From Bacillota bacterium (GTDB taxonomy: Bacteria > Bacillota > Clostridia > Lachnospirales > Lachnospiraceae): a stretch of DNA of 64,000 bases. The translations under genes and the position numbers were made by a program. Position 1 is the first letter of the stretch. Each line of letters begins with the position of its first letter. The notes under the pieces were generated by a model that saw only the letters and a list, made by a program, of their open reading frames with translations, had not been told where the DNA came from and did no database searches. Below, in pieces: positions 43,093 through 52,770 of the stretch. The stretch is taken from assembly GCA_023398375.1 (NCBI GenBank), contig JAEWSH010000018.1, positions 62,001 to 126,000 of the forward strand, in the 5' to 3' direction.

Positions 43093-44385
43093 ATGATGAA
43101 AAAGAAAATTTCAAAAGTACTTGTAATGGTAATGGTTATCATTACATTGGCAGGGTGTGGAAGTAAAGGTGCAGACACTTCCGGGACACAGGCAGCAGAG
43201 GAGGAAGCAGTAGATACATCTGGAACAGAAGATACGATCACATTAAAAGTTTTCGATGCTCATGCATATGGATTAGATGAATATGCAGAGATGGTTGCAA
43301 AATTTGAAGAAGAACATCCAGGAGTCAAGATCGAAGTACAACATGCGGCAAATGATTCTAATACAATTTTACAATCCAGAGTGAATGCTGGAGATATTCC
43401 GGATGTGTTCGATGTTGAATCTGGTACTTCAGCAAAAAAATATTATGAATATGCATACGATTGGTCTAATGATACAGCGATAATAGATAAATTTAATAAA
43501 GATGCTATTGATACGGGACGTGATGATGCAGGAAATGTAATGTCATTGCCGTGGACTTATGAAAATATGGGACTGATCTACAATAAAGATCTGTTTGAAA
43601 AAGCAGGAATTACGGAACTTCCTACTACGATGGACGAATTGGAAGCGGCTTGTGTTAAGTTAAATGATGCAGGTATTACAGCTTTTGCACTTCCGGCTAA
43701 AGAAACATGGGTTCTTGGACAGCTCGCGACACATTTTATGATTGATAAGAGTATGGATGAAAAAACGCTCGTTGAAAAAGTCGAAAATGGAGAAATAAAA
43801 TTTTCAGATATGAAGAACTTCCATAATTTATATCGTTTTCTTGATCTGGCAGTAAAATATGGTCCCAAAAAGCCTCTTGAAGTTGATTGGGAGACAAGTG
43901 AAAATGTGCTTGCGAACGGAGAAGCTGCGATTATTCACATGGGAGACTGGTGCCAATCTACTCTTGATAAATTTAATCCGGATGCTAATTTGGCATTTTT
44001 ACCGTTTCCTGTTGGAGACGGTGCAGATGATACCACATTATTATCTTCGTGTAACTGGACCTATATCGTAAACAAAAATTCTGAGCACCTTGATCTGGCA
44101 AAGGAATATTGTGAATATATTTTAACTTCTGACATGGGCTTATATTGGATGTGTGACGGTGTTGGTGCTGTTTCAGGAGCGAAAACAGATAGAGAAGTCA
44201 AAGGTGCATTAGCAAATGATGCTAAGACATATATTTCAGAACAAAAGACAAATGGATGGATTCATACGATAGCGCCTACAGGATATTCCGATGCAGTCGG
44301 ACCACTTTTGCAAGCATATATGGCTGGAGATATGTCGGCAGATGAGGTCACGGCAGAGATACAAAATTTCTGGTGTGCGAATTAG
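43093..44385 (+). CDS. Extracellular sugar-binding lipoprotein (ABC importer)
   Basis: 430 residues; GGGAGG precedes the ATG. The signal peptide ends in TLAGC, a good lipobox. A family 1 solute-binding fold follows: ITLKVFDAHAYGLDEYAEMV, IPDVFDVESGTSAKKYYEYA, LPWTYENMGLIYNKDLFEKA and AAIIHMGDWCQSTL. It captures the substrate of the downstream permeases. Only two Cys outside the lipobox are seen. A 12-bp perfect stem-loop lies between it and the first permease gene. Confidence 0.92.
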   Translation: MMKKKISKVLVMVMVIITLAGCGSKGADTSGTQAAEEEAVDTSGTEDTITLKVFDAHAYGLDEYAEMVAKFEEEHPGVKIEVQHAANDSNTILQSRVNAGDIPDVFDVESGTSAKKYYEYAYDWSNDTAIIDKFNKDAIDTGRDDAGNVMSLPWTYENMGLIYNKDLFEKAGITELPTTMDELEAACVKLNDAGITAFALPAKETWVLGQLATHFMIDKSMDEKTLVEKVENGEIKFSDMKNFHNLYRFLDLAVKYGPKKPLEVDWETSENVLANGEAAIIHMGDWCQSTLDKFNPDANLAFLPFPVGDGADDTTLLSSCNWTYIVNKNSEHLDLAKEYCEYILTSDMGLYWMCDGVGAVSGAKTDREVKGALANDAKTYISEQKTNGWIHTIAPTGYSDAVGPLLQAYMAGDMSADEVTAEIQNFWCAN

Positions 44386-44433
44386 TTAAGTCTATATAAA
44401 AATAAATATGAAACAATAGAATGACATGAAGTA

Positions 44434-44474
44434 AGAATATGCCTTGTAGAATAATATCTATGAAGGCATATTCT
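44434..44474 (+). other. Stem-loop between binding-protein and permease genes
   Basis: AGAATATGCCTT (44434-44445) pairs perfectly with AAGGCATATTCT (44463-44474). The loop is 17 bases and only a short A-rich tail follows, so it is not a classic terminator. Confidence 0.7.
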
Positions 44475-44500
44475 AAAAATACAACTAAGGGGGAAACCTA

Positions 44501-45382
44501 TTGAAAAATAATAAAATGAGTAAGTACTTTCTATTTGTACTTTTTGTTTTTCCGGCGTTAGCGTTTGTCGTATTTGCTACTGATATTCCTTTCCTTATGA
44601 ATCTTTACTATTCCTTTTATGATTGGAATGGTATTGGAAAAGATATGAAATTTGTTGGTCTGCAGAATTTTAAAACAATTTTTACGAACGATAGTCTGTT
44701 TTGGAAAGGTGCTATGTTTACACTTAAATTCGCAATTTTTTATGTTGTAATTGTAAATGTAATTTCATTAAGCGTGGCACTTGTTATGTCGAAAGAAAAA
44801 AAATCGTCAAGTATCGGAAGAGCTTTTTACTATATACCATATATTATAAGTCTGACTGCTATTAGTTTAATATGGAAATTCATATTTGGTCCGGGGTTTG
44901 AAGCACTGTATCATCTGACAGGCTGGGAGTTTTTTGACTGGAGCTGGATGGGGACATCAAAACTCGCTTTTTTTGTGGTTGTAATCATGACAGTATGGCA
45001 GAATGTCGGATTCTATATGGTTAACTACATTGCCGGAATCATTGCAGTCCCAAAAGAATTGATTGAAGCAGCAAAAATCGATGGAGCCAATTCGATTCAG
45101 GTCCTAAGTAAAATAACAATTCCAATGATCATGCCTGCTATTTCTATTTGTATGTTAACATCATTGACATTTGCATTTAAACTGTTTGATGTAATCATGG
45201 TATTTACAAAAGGCGGACCTGCAAATTCTACAATTACGGTAGCTTACAATATCTATAAAGAAGCATTTGTAAATAGCAGATACGGTTTAGCAACAGCAAA
45301 ATCTCTGGTATTTGTTATATTTGTTCTTCTTATTACAGCAGTTCAGTTAAAAGTTACGAAAAGCAAGGAGGTTGAAGCATAA
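44501..45382 (+). CDS. Sugar ABC importer permease, MalF/UgpA type
   Basis: 293 residues, TTG start with AAGGGGG upstream. Six membrane segments; EAA loop EAAKIDGANSIQVLSKITIP; VFTKGGPANSTITVAYNIY is the usual late segment. It forms the channel with the permease at 45382, whose ATG overlaps the stop by one base. An internal ATG seven codons in (MSKYFLFVL) is an alternative start without a ribosome binding site. Confidence 0.9.
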   Translation: MKNNKMSKYFLFVLFVFPALAFVVFATDIPFLMNLYYSFYDWNGIGKDMKFVGLQNFKTIFTNDSLFWKGAMFTLKFAIFYVVIVNVISLSVALVMSKEKKSSSIGRAFYYIPYIISLTAISLIWKFIFGPGFEALYHLTGWEFFDWSWMGTSKLAFFVVVIMTVWQNVGFYMVNYIAGIIAVPKELIEAAKIDGANSIQVLSKITIPMIMPAISICMLTSLTFAFKLFDVIMVFTKGGPANSTITVAYNIYKEAFVNSRYGLATAKSLVFVIFVLLITAVQLKVTKSKEVEA

Positions 45383-46212
45383 TGGATATCGATAAGAAAA
45401 AGATAAATATTTTTGTTATCTTAATATTTGTGGCGTCAATTTTTTGGCTGTTACCATTAGTTCTTATTTTTATAAACTCATTCAAACCATATAATGATAT
45501 GCTGCAGCATTTTCTGGCATTACCCCAAAATTGGAGTTTTGCTATGTATATTGAGACTTGGACTAAATTTAACTTTCCCTTATTGATTAAAAATACGTTA
45601 TTCTATACAATAATTTCTGTTTGTGGAATTATGTTAATGGCGCCTATGGCAGCATATAAGCTGGCAAGAACAAAAAGTAAAATAAGTAAGATCTGTTTTA
45701 TTTTGATCATTATGCCTATCATGGTACCATTTCAGTCCTATATGATTACATTGACAAGATTAGTTGCCAGATTGCATTTAACAGGTTCAAAACTAGGTTA
45801 CATATTAGTTACAATAGGACTCTGTATGCCTTTAGCAGTATACATGATACATGGATTTGTAAAAAATGTACCAATTGAATTGGAAGAGTGTGCATGCATT
45901 GATGGGGCTTCTCCAATGAGAACTTATTTTAGTATTGTACTTCCGTTATTAAAGCCGATCCTGACAACAGTATTAGTATTAGATACGCTTGCGATCTGGA
46001 ATGATATTATTACGAACCAATTAATTGTTGGAGGAAATGCAAAGGCAATGAATATTCAAAATGCATTATACATGCAATTTTCGGCGCAGACAGCAGATTG
46101 GGAACATGCTTTACCAGGTATTGTAATGTCAATGATTCCAAGTCTGATTTTCTTTGTATTCATGCAAAAGCATATAGTAGGTGGGATTACGACTGGAGCA
46201 GTGAAAGGATAA
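45382..46212 (+). CDS. Sugar ABC importer permease, MalG/UgpE type
   Basis: 276 residues, six membrane segments, EAA loop EECACIDGASPMRTYFSIVL, C-terminal ITTGAVKG. Translationally coupled to the previous permease by TAATG. No ATPase gene follows; the operon continues with the TIM-barrel isomerase 36 bases downstream, which ties the importer to the redox enzymes. Confidence 0.92.
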   Translation: MDIDKKKINIFVILIFVASIFWLLPLVLIFINSFKPYNDMLQHFLALPQNWSFAMYIETWTKFNFPLLIKNTLFYTIISVCGIMLMAPMAAYKLARTKSKISKICFILIIMPIMVPFQSYMITLTRLVARLHLTGSKLGYILVTIGLCMPLAVYMIHGFVKNVPIELEECACIDGASPMRTYFSIVLPLLKPILTTVLVLDTLAIWNDIITNQLIVGGNAKAMNIQNALYMQFSAQTADWEHALPGIVMSMIPSLIFFVFMQKHIVGGITTGAVKG

Positions 46213-46248
46213 GTCATTACAAAATAGTATTATTATGGAGGAAATAAT

Positions 46249-47070
46249 ATGCAGGTTGGAGTTTTAATAGAATTAGATCAGAACATCGAATTGAAATTTC
46301 AGGAATTAATTGATATGGGGATGAGTTGTTGTCAGTTAGTATCCTGGAACCAGGAAATATTCACGGGCGAGATGGCGGAACTGGTAAATCAAGCCGTAAA
46401 AAAATATAAGGTACATATAACAGCATTCTGGTGCGGATGGTCTGGCCCTGTTACGTGGGATTTTTATGACGGTCAGATTACGCTTGGTTTAGTACCAAAA
46501 GCATATCGCTTCCAGCGGTTACAGACTTTAAAAAGGGGCTCTGATTTTGCAAAACTGATGAACATCAGGGATCTTATCACACATGTAGGATTTATTCCTG
46601 AAAATCCATACGATGAAAATTATGCGGAGGTTCTTGCAGCTTTAAAGGAACTTGTTAAAAAATGTAAGGAAAACGGACAGAATTTCCTTTTTGAAACAGG
46701 TCAGGAAACACCAGTAACACTAAAAAGAGCGATAGAAGATATTGGTTCTGATCATGTTGGTATTAATTTGGACCCCGCTAATTTAATCATGTATGGAAAA
46801 GCAAATCCTGTAGATGCATTAGAGGTCTTTGGCGAATACGTGATGGGAATCCATGGAAAAGACGCAAAATATCCAGTAAATGGGAGAGATCTTGGCGTTG
46901 AAACACCACTGGGAGAAGGCAAAGTAGATTATCCCAGGTTTATCGCAAAGCTAAAGGAAATTGGATATAGGGGGGATATCACAATTGAAAGAGAGATTTC
47001 CGGAGAAGAACAAAAAAGAGACATCAGAACAGCAAAAGCGGTATTGGATCAATTAATAAGTGAGTCATAA
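46249..47070 (+). CDS. TIM-barrel sugar isomerase/epimerase (AP-endonuclease 2 fold)
   Basis: 273 residues; TGGAGG precedes the ATG. Metal ligands of the xylose isomerase-like/AP endonuclease 2 family can be traced: Glu in FLFETGQE, Asp in GINLDPANL, His in GIHGKDAKY and Glu in TIEREISG. It is an intracellular metal-dependent enzyme that isomerises or epimerises a keto-sugar, or cleaves it by beta-elimination in related systems. With Gfo/Idh enzymes on both sides, it likely acts on an oxidised (keto) sugar or glycoside. Confidence 0.85.
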   Translation: MQVGVLIELDQNIELKFQELIDMGMSCCQLVSWNQEIFTGEMAELVNQAVKKYKVHITAFWCGWSGPVTWDFYDGQITLGLVPKAYRFQRLQTLKRGSDFAKLMNIRDLITHVGFIPENPYDENYAEVLAALKELVKKCKENGQNFLFETGQETPVTLKRAIEDIGSDHVGINLDPANLIMYGKANPVDALEVFGEYVMGIHGKDAKYPVNGRDLGVETPLGEGKVDYPRFIAKLKEIGYRGDITIEREISGEEQKRDIRTAKAVLDQLISES

Positions 47071-47097
47071 TTCAGAATATTAATCAGAGGTAGACAA

Positions 47098-48150
47098 ATG
47101 AAAAGGTTAAATATTGCAATTGTAGGATGCGGAAGAATATCAGTCTCTTATCTAAGTGCATTTCAAAAATTAAGCGACAGAGTGAATGTCGTTTATGCAG
47201 TAGATAAAGAAATTGATAAGGCAATCACATTTTCAAAAAATTTTGCAGGCTGTAAAGTAACGAAAAATATGGATACTATATTAGATAAGGACATTGATGT
47301 GATTCATATCTGTTTACCTCATTACCTTCATCAGCAGGCGGTAATAAAAGCTATGCGTGCAAAAAAGAATGTACTTGTAGAAAAACCTGTTGCAATGACG
47401 TTGCAACAGGCAGATGAAATGATAAAGGTAGAGCAGGAGACAAAAGTAAAGGCTGGAGTCATATTTCAAACAAGATATGTAAAAGGGGTAGAACTTATTA
47501 AGAAAATGATCCAAGAGGGTAAATTCGGGAAAATTATTGGAGCAAAATCAACGCTTACATGGTCCAGACAACCAGATTATTATGCTGGAAGTGACTGGAA
47601 GGGTACATGGGATAGAGAAGGCGGGGGTGTTCTGATCGACCAGGCAATACATAGCATTGATAGAGTCCGCTACCTCATTGGAGAAGATGTTGAATGGATC
47701 CATGGTAATGTAGATAATTATTGTCACCACTTTGTAAATGTAGAAGATACTGCAACAGCTGTAATCGGATTTAAAGGAGGTTGCATTTACAATCTATATG
47801 CTACAAATGTATATAAAGATGATAGCCCTATACAAATTGAGATATTTGGAGAAAAAGGTCGTGCCGGAATGATACAGGATATGGGTTATATTGATATAGA
47901 CGGACAATATACAGAAATCAGAAATACATATGAAGATGTTGTTGTAGGACCGAGTTATTGGGGAAGCGCTCATAATATGCAGCTACAACAGTTCTACGAT
48001 GCAGTATGTAATGATGCACCGGTAGAGATATCGCTGATGGAAGGCCGAAAAACTTTAGAATTGGTGAAAGGAATCTATGAATCATCAAGAAAAAGAGAAA
48101 AAATTGTATTTCCTTTTGAAGACAGAATCATACACTTTTTGAATCGCTGA
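47098..48150 (+). CDS. Gfo/Idh/MocA-family oxidoreductase
   Basis: 350 residues, third member of the family in this region. Rossmann start IAIVGCGRISVSYLSAF, EKP motif VEKPVAMTLQQ, and DQAIHSIDRVRYLIG with the catalytic His region. CAGAGG precedes the ATG. It is the last gene of the ROK-controlled operon, which is closed by the palindromic terminator at 48170. It may run the reverse redox step after the TIM-barrel enzyme acts (an oxidise-rearrange-reduce cycle), which is inference. Confidence 0.9.
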   Translation: MKRLNIAIVGCGRISVSYLSAFQKLSDRVNVVYAVDKEIDKAITFSKNFAGCKVTKNMDTILDKDIDVIHICLPHYLHQQAVIKAMRAKKNVLVEKPVAMTLQQADEMIKVEQETKVKAGVIFQTRYVKGVELIKKMIQEGKFGKIIGAKSTLTWSRQPDYYAGSDWKGTWDREGGGVLIDQAIHSIDRVRYLIGEDVEWIHGNVDNYCHHFVNVEDTATAVIGFKGGCIYNLYATNVYKDDSPIQIEIFGEKGRAGMIQDMGYIDIDGQYTEIRNTYEDVVVGPSYWGSAHNMQLQQFYDAVCNDAPVEISLMEGRKTLELVKGIYESSRKREKIVFPFEDRIIHFLNR

Positions 48151-48169
48151 TAAAATAGCTACAGTTTAG

Positions 48170-48196
48170 ACTGATATCAATTGATATCAGTTTTTT
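48170..48196 (+). terminator. Terminator of the 42046-48150 operon
   Basis: ACTGATATCAATTGATATCAGT (written in halves: ACTGATATCA / ATTGATATCAGT) is a 22-base palindrome at 48170-48191 followed by six T. Confidence 0.85.
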
Positions 48197-48203
48197 GATT
48201 TAC

Positions 48204-48296
48204 GCGAGCGACGAGCCAAATACAAGTTGGCTTGTATTTGGCGACTGCCGCGATAACTTGAGAAACTCGCAAAGCGTGTTTCCCATAGTTGTCGAC
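48204..48296 (+). repeat. Dispersed structured repeat, complete copy
   Basis: About 93 bp. Part 1: GCGAGCGACGA, then the hairpin GCCAAATACAAG-TTGG-CTTGTATTTGGC (12 bp, perfect), then GACTGCCGCG. Part 2: CGATAACT...AGTTGTCG (one wobble) enclosing GAAAC-TCGCAAAGCGT-GTTTC. Partial copies occur at 7394-7413 (5' end) and 17359-17411 (3' part). It could be a non-autonomous mobile repeat; no flanking duplication is obvious. Confidence 0.6.
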
Positions 48297-48459
48297 AGAG
48301 GTATTTTGTGCGCTAAAACTTACGAAGATCAACAAAATAATAGATTAATTTTGTAGAAAGCATTGCAAATCCTATATTACTAATTTAAAATACCTAGTTG
48401 GTGCTTCTTTTTATCAATCACGAAAAAGAAGAAAAAGAGGAAAGGACTTATATTACTTC
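48297..48459. other. Leader region of the SNF symporter gene
   Basis: Non-coding stretch between the structured repeat and the symporter gene. It is AT-rich; a GGAAAGG motif lies about 15 bases before the ATG at 48460. No terminator or clear operator is seen. Confidence 0.4.
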
Positions 48460-49800
48460 ATGGGAGAAAAGAAAAAGTTTTCAGGTAAAGTTGGTTTTAT
48501 ACTTGCAGCCGCAGGATCAGCAGTAGGTTTAGGAAATCTTTGGAGGTTTCCGTATTTAGCGGCAAAATATGGCGGAGGCACTTTTTTGCTTATTTATCTT
48601 GTGCTGGCTGTTACATTTGGTTTTACATTAATGTTGACAGAGGTCACGATCGGTAGAAAAACAGGAAAAAGTGTTATTAATGCGTATGGTGTACTGAATC
48701 AAAAATTTAAATTTATCGGATATCTGTCTGCGCTTGTACCGATTATTATTTTTCCGTATTACTGCGTTATTGGAGGATGGGTCGTAAAATATGTTTCTGT
48801 GTATTTGATGAAAGAGGGTGTGACCGCCGCGAAAGATACGTATTTTGATCAGTTTATTAGCGGAACGATACAACCCATTATATTCTTAATCGTATTTCTG
48901 CTAGTAACAGCGTCAATTGTTGTAGGAGGGGTAGAAAAAGGAATTGAAAAATTCAATAAGATTTTAATGCCGATTTTAATCCTATTATCTATTGCAATTG
49001 CTTTGTATGGACTAACTGTTCCGGGAGCTGTCGAAGGGTTTCTGTATTATATCACTCCGAATATGAGTAAATTGTCATTTGAAGCATTGGTTGCAGCGGC
49101 TGGTCAATTATTTTATTCGTTGTCCTTAGCAATGGGTATCATGATAACATATGGATCCTACATGAAAAAAGAAGAAAAAATTGAAAGCTGTATCAAGCAT
49201 ATCGAAATTTTTGATACGGGAATCGCTTTTATTGCCGGATTGATTGTTGTTCCATCCGTATTTGCTTTTGCGGGCGGAGAACAGGCAGCTTCTACTTCAG
49301 GACCTGGACTGATGTTTGTTATGCTGCCGAAAGTGTTTGCCAGCATGAAATTTGGCAATGTGATTGGCGGTGCATTCTTTATACTTGTATTTTTGGCAGC
49401 TGTTACTTCTTCCATCTCTTTAATGGAGACCATTGTATCGATGATAGAAGAAAAGACAAAATGGAGCCGTAATTTAGTATGCTTAGTAGTAATTATACTA
49501 GCATTTTCTATGGCGATACCATCTACACTTGGATTTGGAGTGTGGTCCGGTGTTACGATATTGAAGTTATCTATCCTTGGCTTTTTTGATTTTATCAGCA
49601 ATGCGATCCTTATGCCGGTAATCGCCCTGTTGATGTGTATTTTTGTAGGACATGTCATGAAAACAGATGTAATTGCAGAAGAAATCAATATATCAGAAGA
49701 ATTTAAAAGAAGAAAACTATATGATATTGTAATTAAATATATTGCACCTACATTTTTAGTTCTGATTTTAATTACATCAATTATAAGTACTTTTCAGTAA
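48460..49800 (+). CDS. SNF-family sodium-dependent symporter
   Basis: 446 residues, about 11 membrane segments. The N-terminal GSAVGLGNLWRFPYLAAKYG holds the family signature (sodium and substrate site around TM1). Bacterial relatives with 11 helices (LeuT/MhsT-like) import amino acids with sodium. A substrate of tryptophan/tyrosine/alanine type cannot be told from sequence. The C-terminus has a charged stretch (EEINISEEFKRRK) before the last helix. It appears to be a single gene; the esterase gene follows 88 bases downstream. Confidence 0.9.
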   Translation: MGEKKKFSGKVGFILAAAGSAVGLGNLWRFPYLAAKYGGGTFLLIYLVLAVTFGFTLMLTEVTIGRKTGKSVINAYGVLNQKFKFIGYLSALVPIIIFPYYCVIGGWVVKYVSVYLMKEGVTAAKDTYFDQFISGTIQPIIFLIVFLLVTASIVVGGVEKGIEKFNKILMPILILLSIAIALYGLTVPGAVEGFLYYITPNMSKLSFEALVAAAGQLFYSLSLAMGIMITYGSYMKKEEKIESCIKHIEIFDTGIAFIAGLIVVPSVFAFAGGEQAASTSGPGLMFVMLPKVFASMKFGNVIGGAFFILVFLAAVTSSISLMETIVSMIEEKTKWSRNLVCLVVIILAFSMAIPSTLGFGVWSGVTILKLSILGFFDFISNAILMPVIALLMCIFVGHVMKTDVIAEEINISEEFKRRKLYDIVIKYIAPTFLVLILITSIISTFQ

Positions 49801-49887
49801 TCTATATTTGATCAAGCGTTCCAATTTGTAATTCAGATCTTGGATTCGAGTTTTAAGTTATGAGTTATATGAGAGAGGAGTGATAGT

Positions 49888-50685
49888 ATGGCACTATTAC
49901 AAGTAAATTATTTTTCGGAAGCATTAATGAAAACGACAACATTTCATATTTTTTTACCAAACGATATACAGCCGGTTATGATACAGGGGAATAAGAATTA
50001 TGATAGAAAAATAAAGACACTTTACTTGCTGCATGGCTTTTCGGGTGGAACACTTGATTGGATGCTTGGAAGCAGTGCGCAGGATATGGCAGCCAAATAT
50101 AATCTCGCTATTGTGATGCCGTCAGGAGACAATAGCTTTTATTTGGACGCAAAAGCAACAGGCAGAGCATATGGAAAATTTGTCGGAGAAGAATTAGTAA
50201 ATTATGTGTCAAAAACCTTTGGACTATCTGATAAAAGAGAAGATATCTATATCGGGGGACTTTCAATGGGCGGCTTTGGTGCAATTCATACAGGCATTAA
50301 ATATTTTGATACGTATCATAAGATATTTGCATTGTCTTCTGCTTTGATCATACATAACATCAAAGATAAAAAATCAGAATTTAAGGATGGGATTGCAAAT
50401 TATGATTATTATACGTTGACATTCGGTGATTTGAGTCAGCTCGAACAAAGTGAGAATAATCCGGAATATTTAGTAAAGATGCTTAAAGGGGATAATAAGC
50501 GTATTCCACCAATTTTTATGGCTTGTGGTACAGAGGACTTTTTATTGCAGGAAAACAGAAATTTCCACAAATTTTTAGTAAATGAAAAGGTAGATGTCAT
50601 TTACCAGGAAAGTACCGGTATCCATGACTGGAAGTTCTGGAATGAATATTTAGAACCGGCTATTATTTGGCTGCTTGCAGATTAA
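49888..50685 (+). CDS. Esterase of the tributyrin esterase/EstD type
   Basis: 265 residues. GAGAGGAG precedes the ATG. Catalytic elements of the esterase D-like alpha/beta hydrolases: YLLHGFSGGTLDW (oxyanion loop), GGLSMGGFGAIH (nucleophile GLSMGG), an acid near GTEDFLLQEN, and STGIHDWKFWNEYLE holding the His. No signal peptide, so the enzyme is cytoplasmic. It may remove acetyl, butyryl or feruloyl groups from imported sugars. It lies just upstream of the PRD regulator, but the 96-base gap has no terminator, so co-transcription is possible. Confidence 0.85.
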   Translation: MALLQVNYFSEALMKTTTFHIFLPNDIQPVMIQGNKNYDRKIKTLYLLHGFSGGTLDWMLGSSAQDMAAKYNLAIVMPSGDNSFYLDAKATGRAYGKFVGEELVNYVSKTFGLSDKREDIYIGGLSMGGFGAIHTGIKYFDTYHKIFALSSALIIHNIKDKKSEFKDGIANYDYYTLTFGDLSQLEQSENNPEYLVKMLKGDNKRIPPIFMACGTEDFLLQENRNFHKFLVNEKVDVIYQESTGIHDWKFWNEYLEPAIIWLLAD

Positions 50686-50781
50686 TTTTTAGAGTAAGTA
50701 TCTTTTGACAGCTTATTGATAATACCTTATGATGAAGTTGCATATTGGGTAAAATCTTTTGAGCAAAGGAGAGGGTACTGC

Positions 50782-52749
50782 ATGGAGCTTATCAGTGAAA
50801 GAGTCATTAGAAGTATTGTGGATGTTGAGGGGTATATTACGGCAAATTCACTGGCAGATTTAACGGGGATATCTGCCAGTAATATCAAGCATAATTTAAC
50901 GCAGATCAAAAAAGAACTTGAAAAATTCCATGTGTCATTGCAAAGCATCCCGAAAAAAGGTTTTCTGTTGGTGGCAACACCGGAACAAAGACAGGAGATC
51001 ATACAGGTGCTGAATGAGACGGTAAGCAGAACATCTGAATTCTATACGTACCGTAAGGAATACATCCTGGAGACCTTATTTTTATATCAGGCTAATTATA
51101 CAATTCAGCTATTTGCAGACGAACTGTCAGTCAGCAGAAATACGATACAGAAGGATTTAAAACAGATCGATGAGGAGTTAAAAAAATTTCATGTCAGAAT
51201 TAAAAGAATCAGGAATCAGGGTATCATTTTAGAAGGAAATGAATTCAATATCCGTCAGTCAATGATTGATTGTAATAATTCCAAATACTGGAATTGGAAT
51301 CGTGACATTATTTTGGACGATACCGGATCAATGGATAAAAGGATCAGTAAAAAAGCTTATACCTATCTGTCAAATACGTATTCCAAAGAAGATTTGATTA
51401 CCGTTCAGGAGGAATTATGGGAAGGAGAACAAAAATTAGGGATTCAGTTCGTTGATATATCATTTGGCAGATTGCTGGAATATCTTGCAATCACGATTGA
51501 AAGAGTACGAATGGGAAAGAAGATCAGCAAGGTGGATATGCAGGAATCGTTAGTTGAGATTGATCGTAATTATCAGGAGGTCGCGTTACTGCTGCTAAAA
51601 CACATTCTTCCGAAAAATAAAAAAGGATATATGTCCGAGGCTCAATATCTGGCAGCCAGATTGTTTGTAGCGGCTACCTGTGATGATACGAACGTTAAGA
51701 TAGATAATGTTTACAGGCATATCGTAATTGATTTTCTGCTGGGAATAGAGGAAATTATAGGAATAAAACTGTTAAGCATTAATGAAGAACTGATCAAAGA
51801 ATTGAGTATTGCCTTTTTACGTGTAAAAATAAGAGAAGCATATCAGATTCTGGACTGGAGCGAATTGTATAGAGATATTCAGAAGCAGTTCACGGGACTT
51901 TATGGTATCTGCATGACGAATCTTCATGATGTGGAAGAAAGTATGGGATGTCGTTTCAGACAGGATGATGTGGCGTGGATCGTATTATTGATCCATAATT
52001 GTATCAGTGATATAAAAAACAAATTACCAGCAATTCTTGTTCATGGAACAAATTATCATACTGCTTTTTATCAAAAAGAAAAAATTGAAGAAGCAATACC
52101 GAAACTTATTATTAAAAAAAGTTTTTACTTTAAGGATTTTAACACTGCAATGGCTCAAGATTCTCTTATCATAGCAACGGTGCCTTTTAGAGAGAATACC
52201 GTTAATGTAATCGAAATTACAAAGCACATTAATCATAGTGATATGGAATGCATACAGAGTGGACTGGATAATATGGAGTGGAAATATCAGGTAAAATTAC
52301 TACAGGAAATTATTCATGAAGTCTTTGCGGCAGATTTGATTATTCCTGATTTATCAGTGCCGAATAAGGAAGAGGCTATTAGCAGGATGGCAGAATTACT
52401 AAAGGAAAAAGGATGTGTAGAGGAAGGATTTTGTGATAAAGTACTTGAGAGGGAAAGATTCTGTCCGACTTCTATCGGGAATGAAATTGCAATTCCTCAT
52501 CATTATCATGATTTTATTTTCAAAAATAGTATTGCAGTAGCAAGAGTACGACATCGGGTTCACTGGAATCAGGATGAAAAGGTTAAGCTGATATTTCTGA
52601 TTGCCATAAAATATAAAGAACCTTTGAAAATAAAAGTGCTGTTTCATTATTTATATGAACTAATTGAAAATCAGGAATTGTTACAAAAAATAAAGAATAC
52701 AGACACAGGATCTCGGATCTATGATTATATAATAAAGGGTAAAGTGTAA
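50782..52749 (+). CDS. PRD-containing PTS regulator (MtlR/LicR type)
   Basis: 655 residues from the ATG at 50782, which has AAAGGAGAGGG upstream; the longer frame from 50716 is rejected. Domains in order: DeoR-like HTH (ITANSLADLTGISASNIKHN), a second Mga-like HTH (LFADELSVSRNTIQKDLKQI), two PTS regulation domains (about 175-390), a degenerate IIB-like region (ILVHGTNYHTAF, no active Cys), and a C-terminal EIIA_2 domain with the phosphorylatable His573 in AIPHHYHD. Such proteins activate operons in response to phosphorylation by HPr and IIB. The nearby PTS (55493-59345) with its own HPr and EI is the obvious partner. Confidence 0.9.
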   Translation: MELISERVIRSIVDVEGYITANSLADLTGISASNIKHNLTQIKKELEKFHVSLQSIPKKGFLLVATPEQRQEIIQVLNETVSRTSEFYTYRKEYILETLFLYQANYTIQLFADELSVSRNTIQKDLKQIDEELKKFHVRIKRIRNQGIILEGNEFNIRQSMIDCNNSKYWNWNRDIILDDTGSMDKRISKKAYTYLSNTYSKEDLITVQEELWEGEQKLGIQFVDISFGRLLEYLAITIERVRMGKKISKVDMQESLVEIDRNYQEVALLLLKHILPKNKKGYMSEAQYLAARLFVAATCDDTNVKIDNVYRHIVIDFLLGIEEIIGIKLLSINEELIKELSIAFLRVKIREAYQILDWSELYRDIQKQFTGLYGICMTNLHDVEESMGCRFRQDDVAWIVLLIHNCISDIKNKLPAILVHGTNYHTAFYQKEKIEEAIPKLIIKKSFYFKDFNTAMAQDSLIIATVPFRENTVNVIEITKHINHSDMECIQSGLDNMEWKYQVKLLQEIIHEVFAADLIIPDLSVPNKEEAISRMAELLKEKGCVEEGFCDKVLERERFCPTSIGNEIAIPHHYHDFIFKNSIAVARVRHRVHWNQDEKVKLIFLIAIKYKEPLKIKVLFHYLYELIENQELLQKIKNTDTGSRIYDYIIKGKV

Positions 52750-52770
52750 ATTATTGTATATCATCTTAAG

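Noticed and set aside
50716..50781. Longer start for the PRD regulator
   Set aside because: The ATG at 50782 has a clear AAAGGAGAGGG site; the earlier ATG has none and adds residues not typical of the HTH start.
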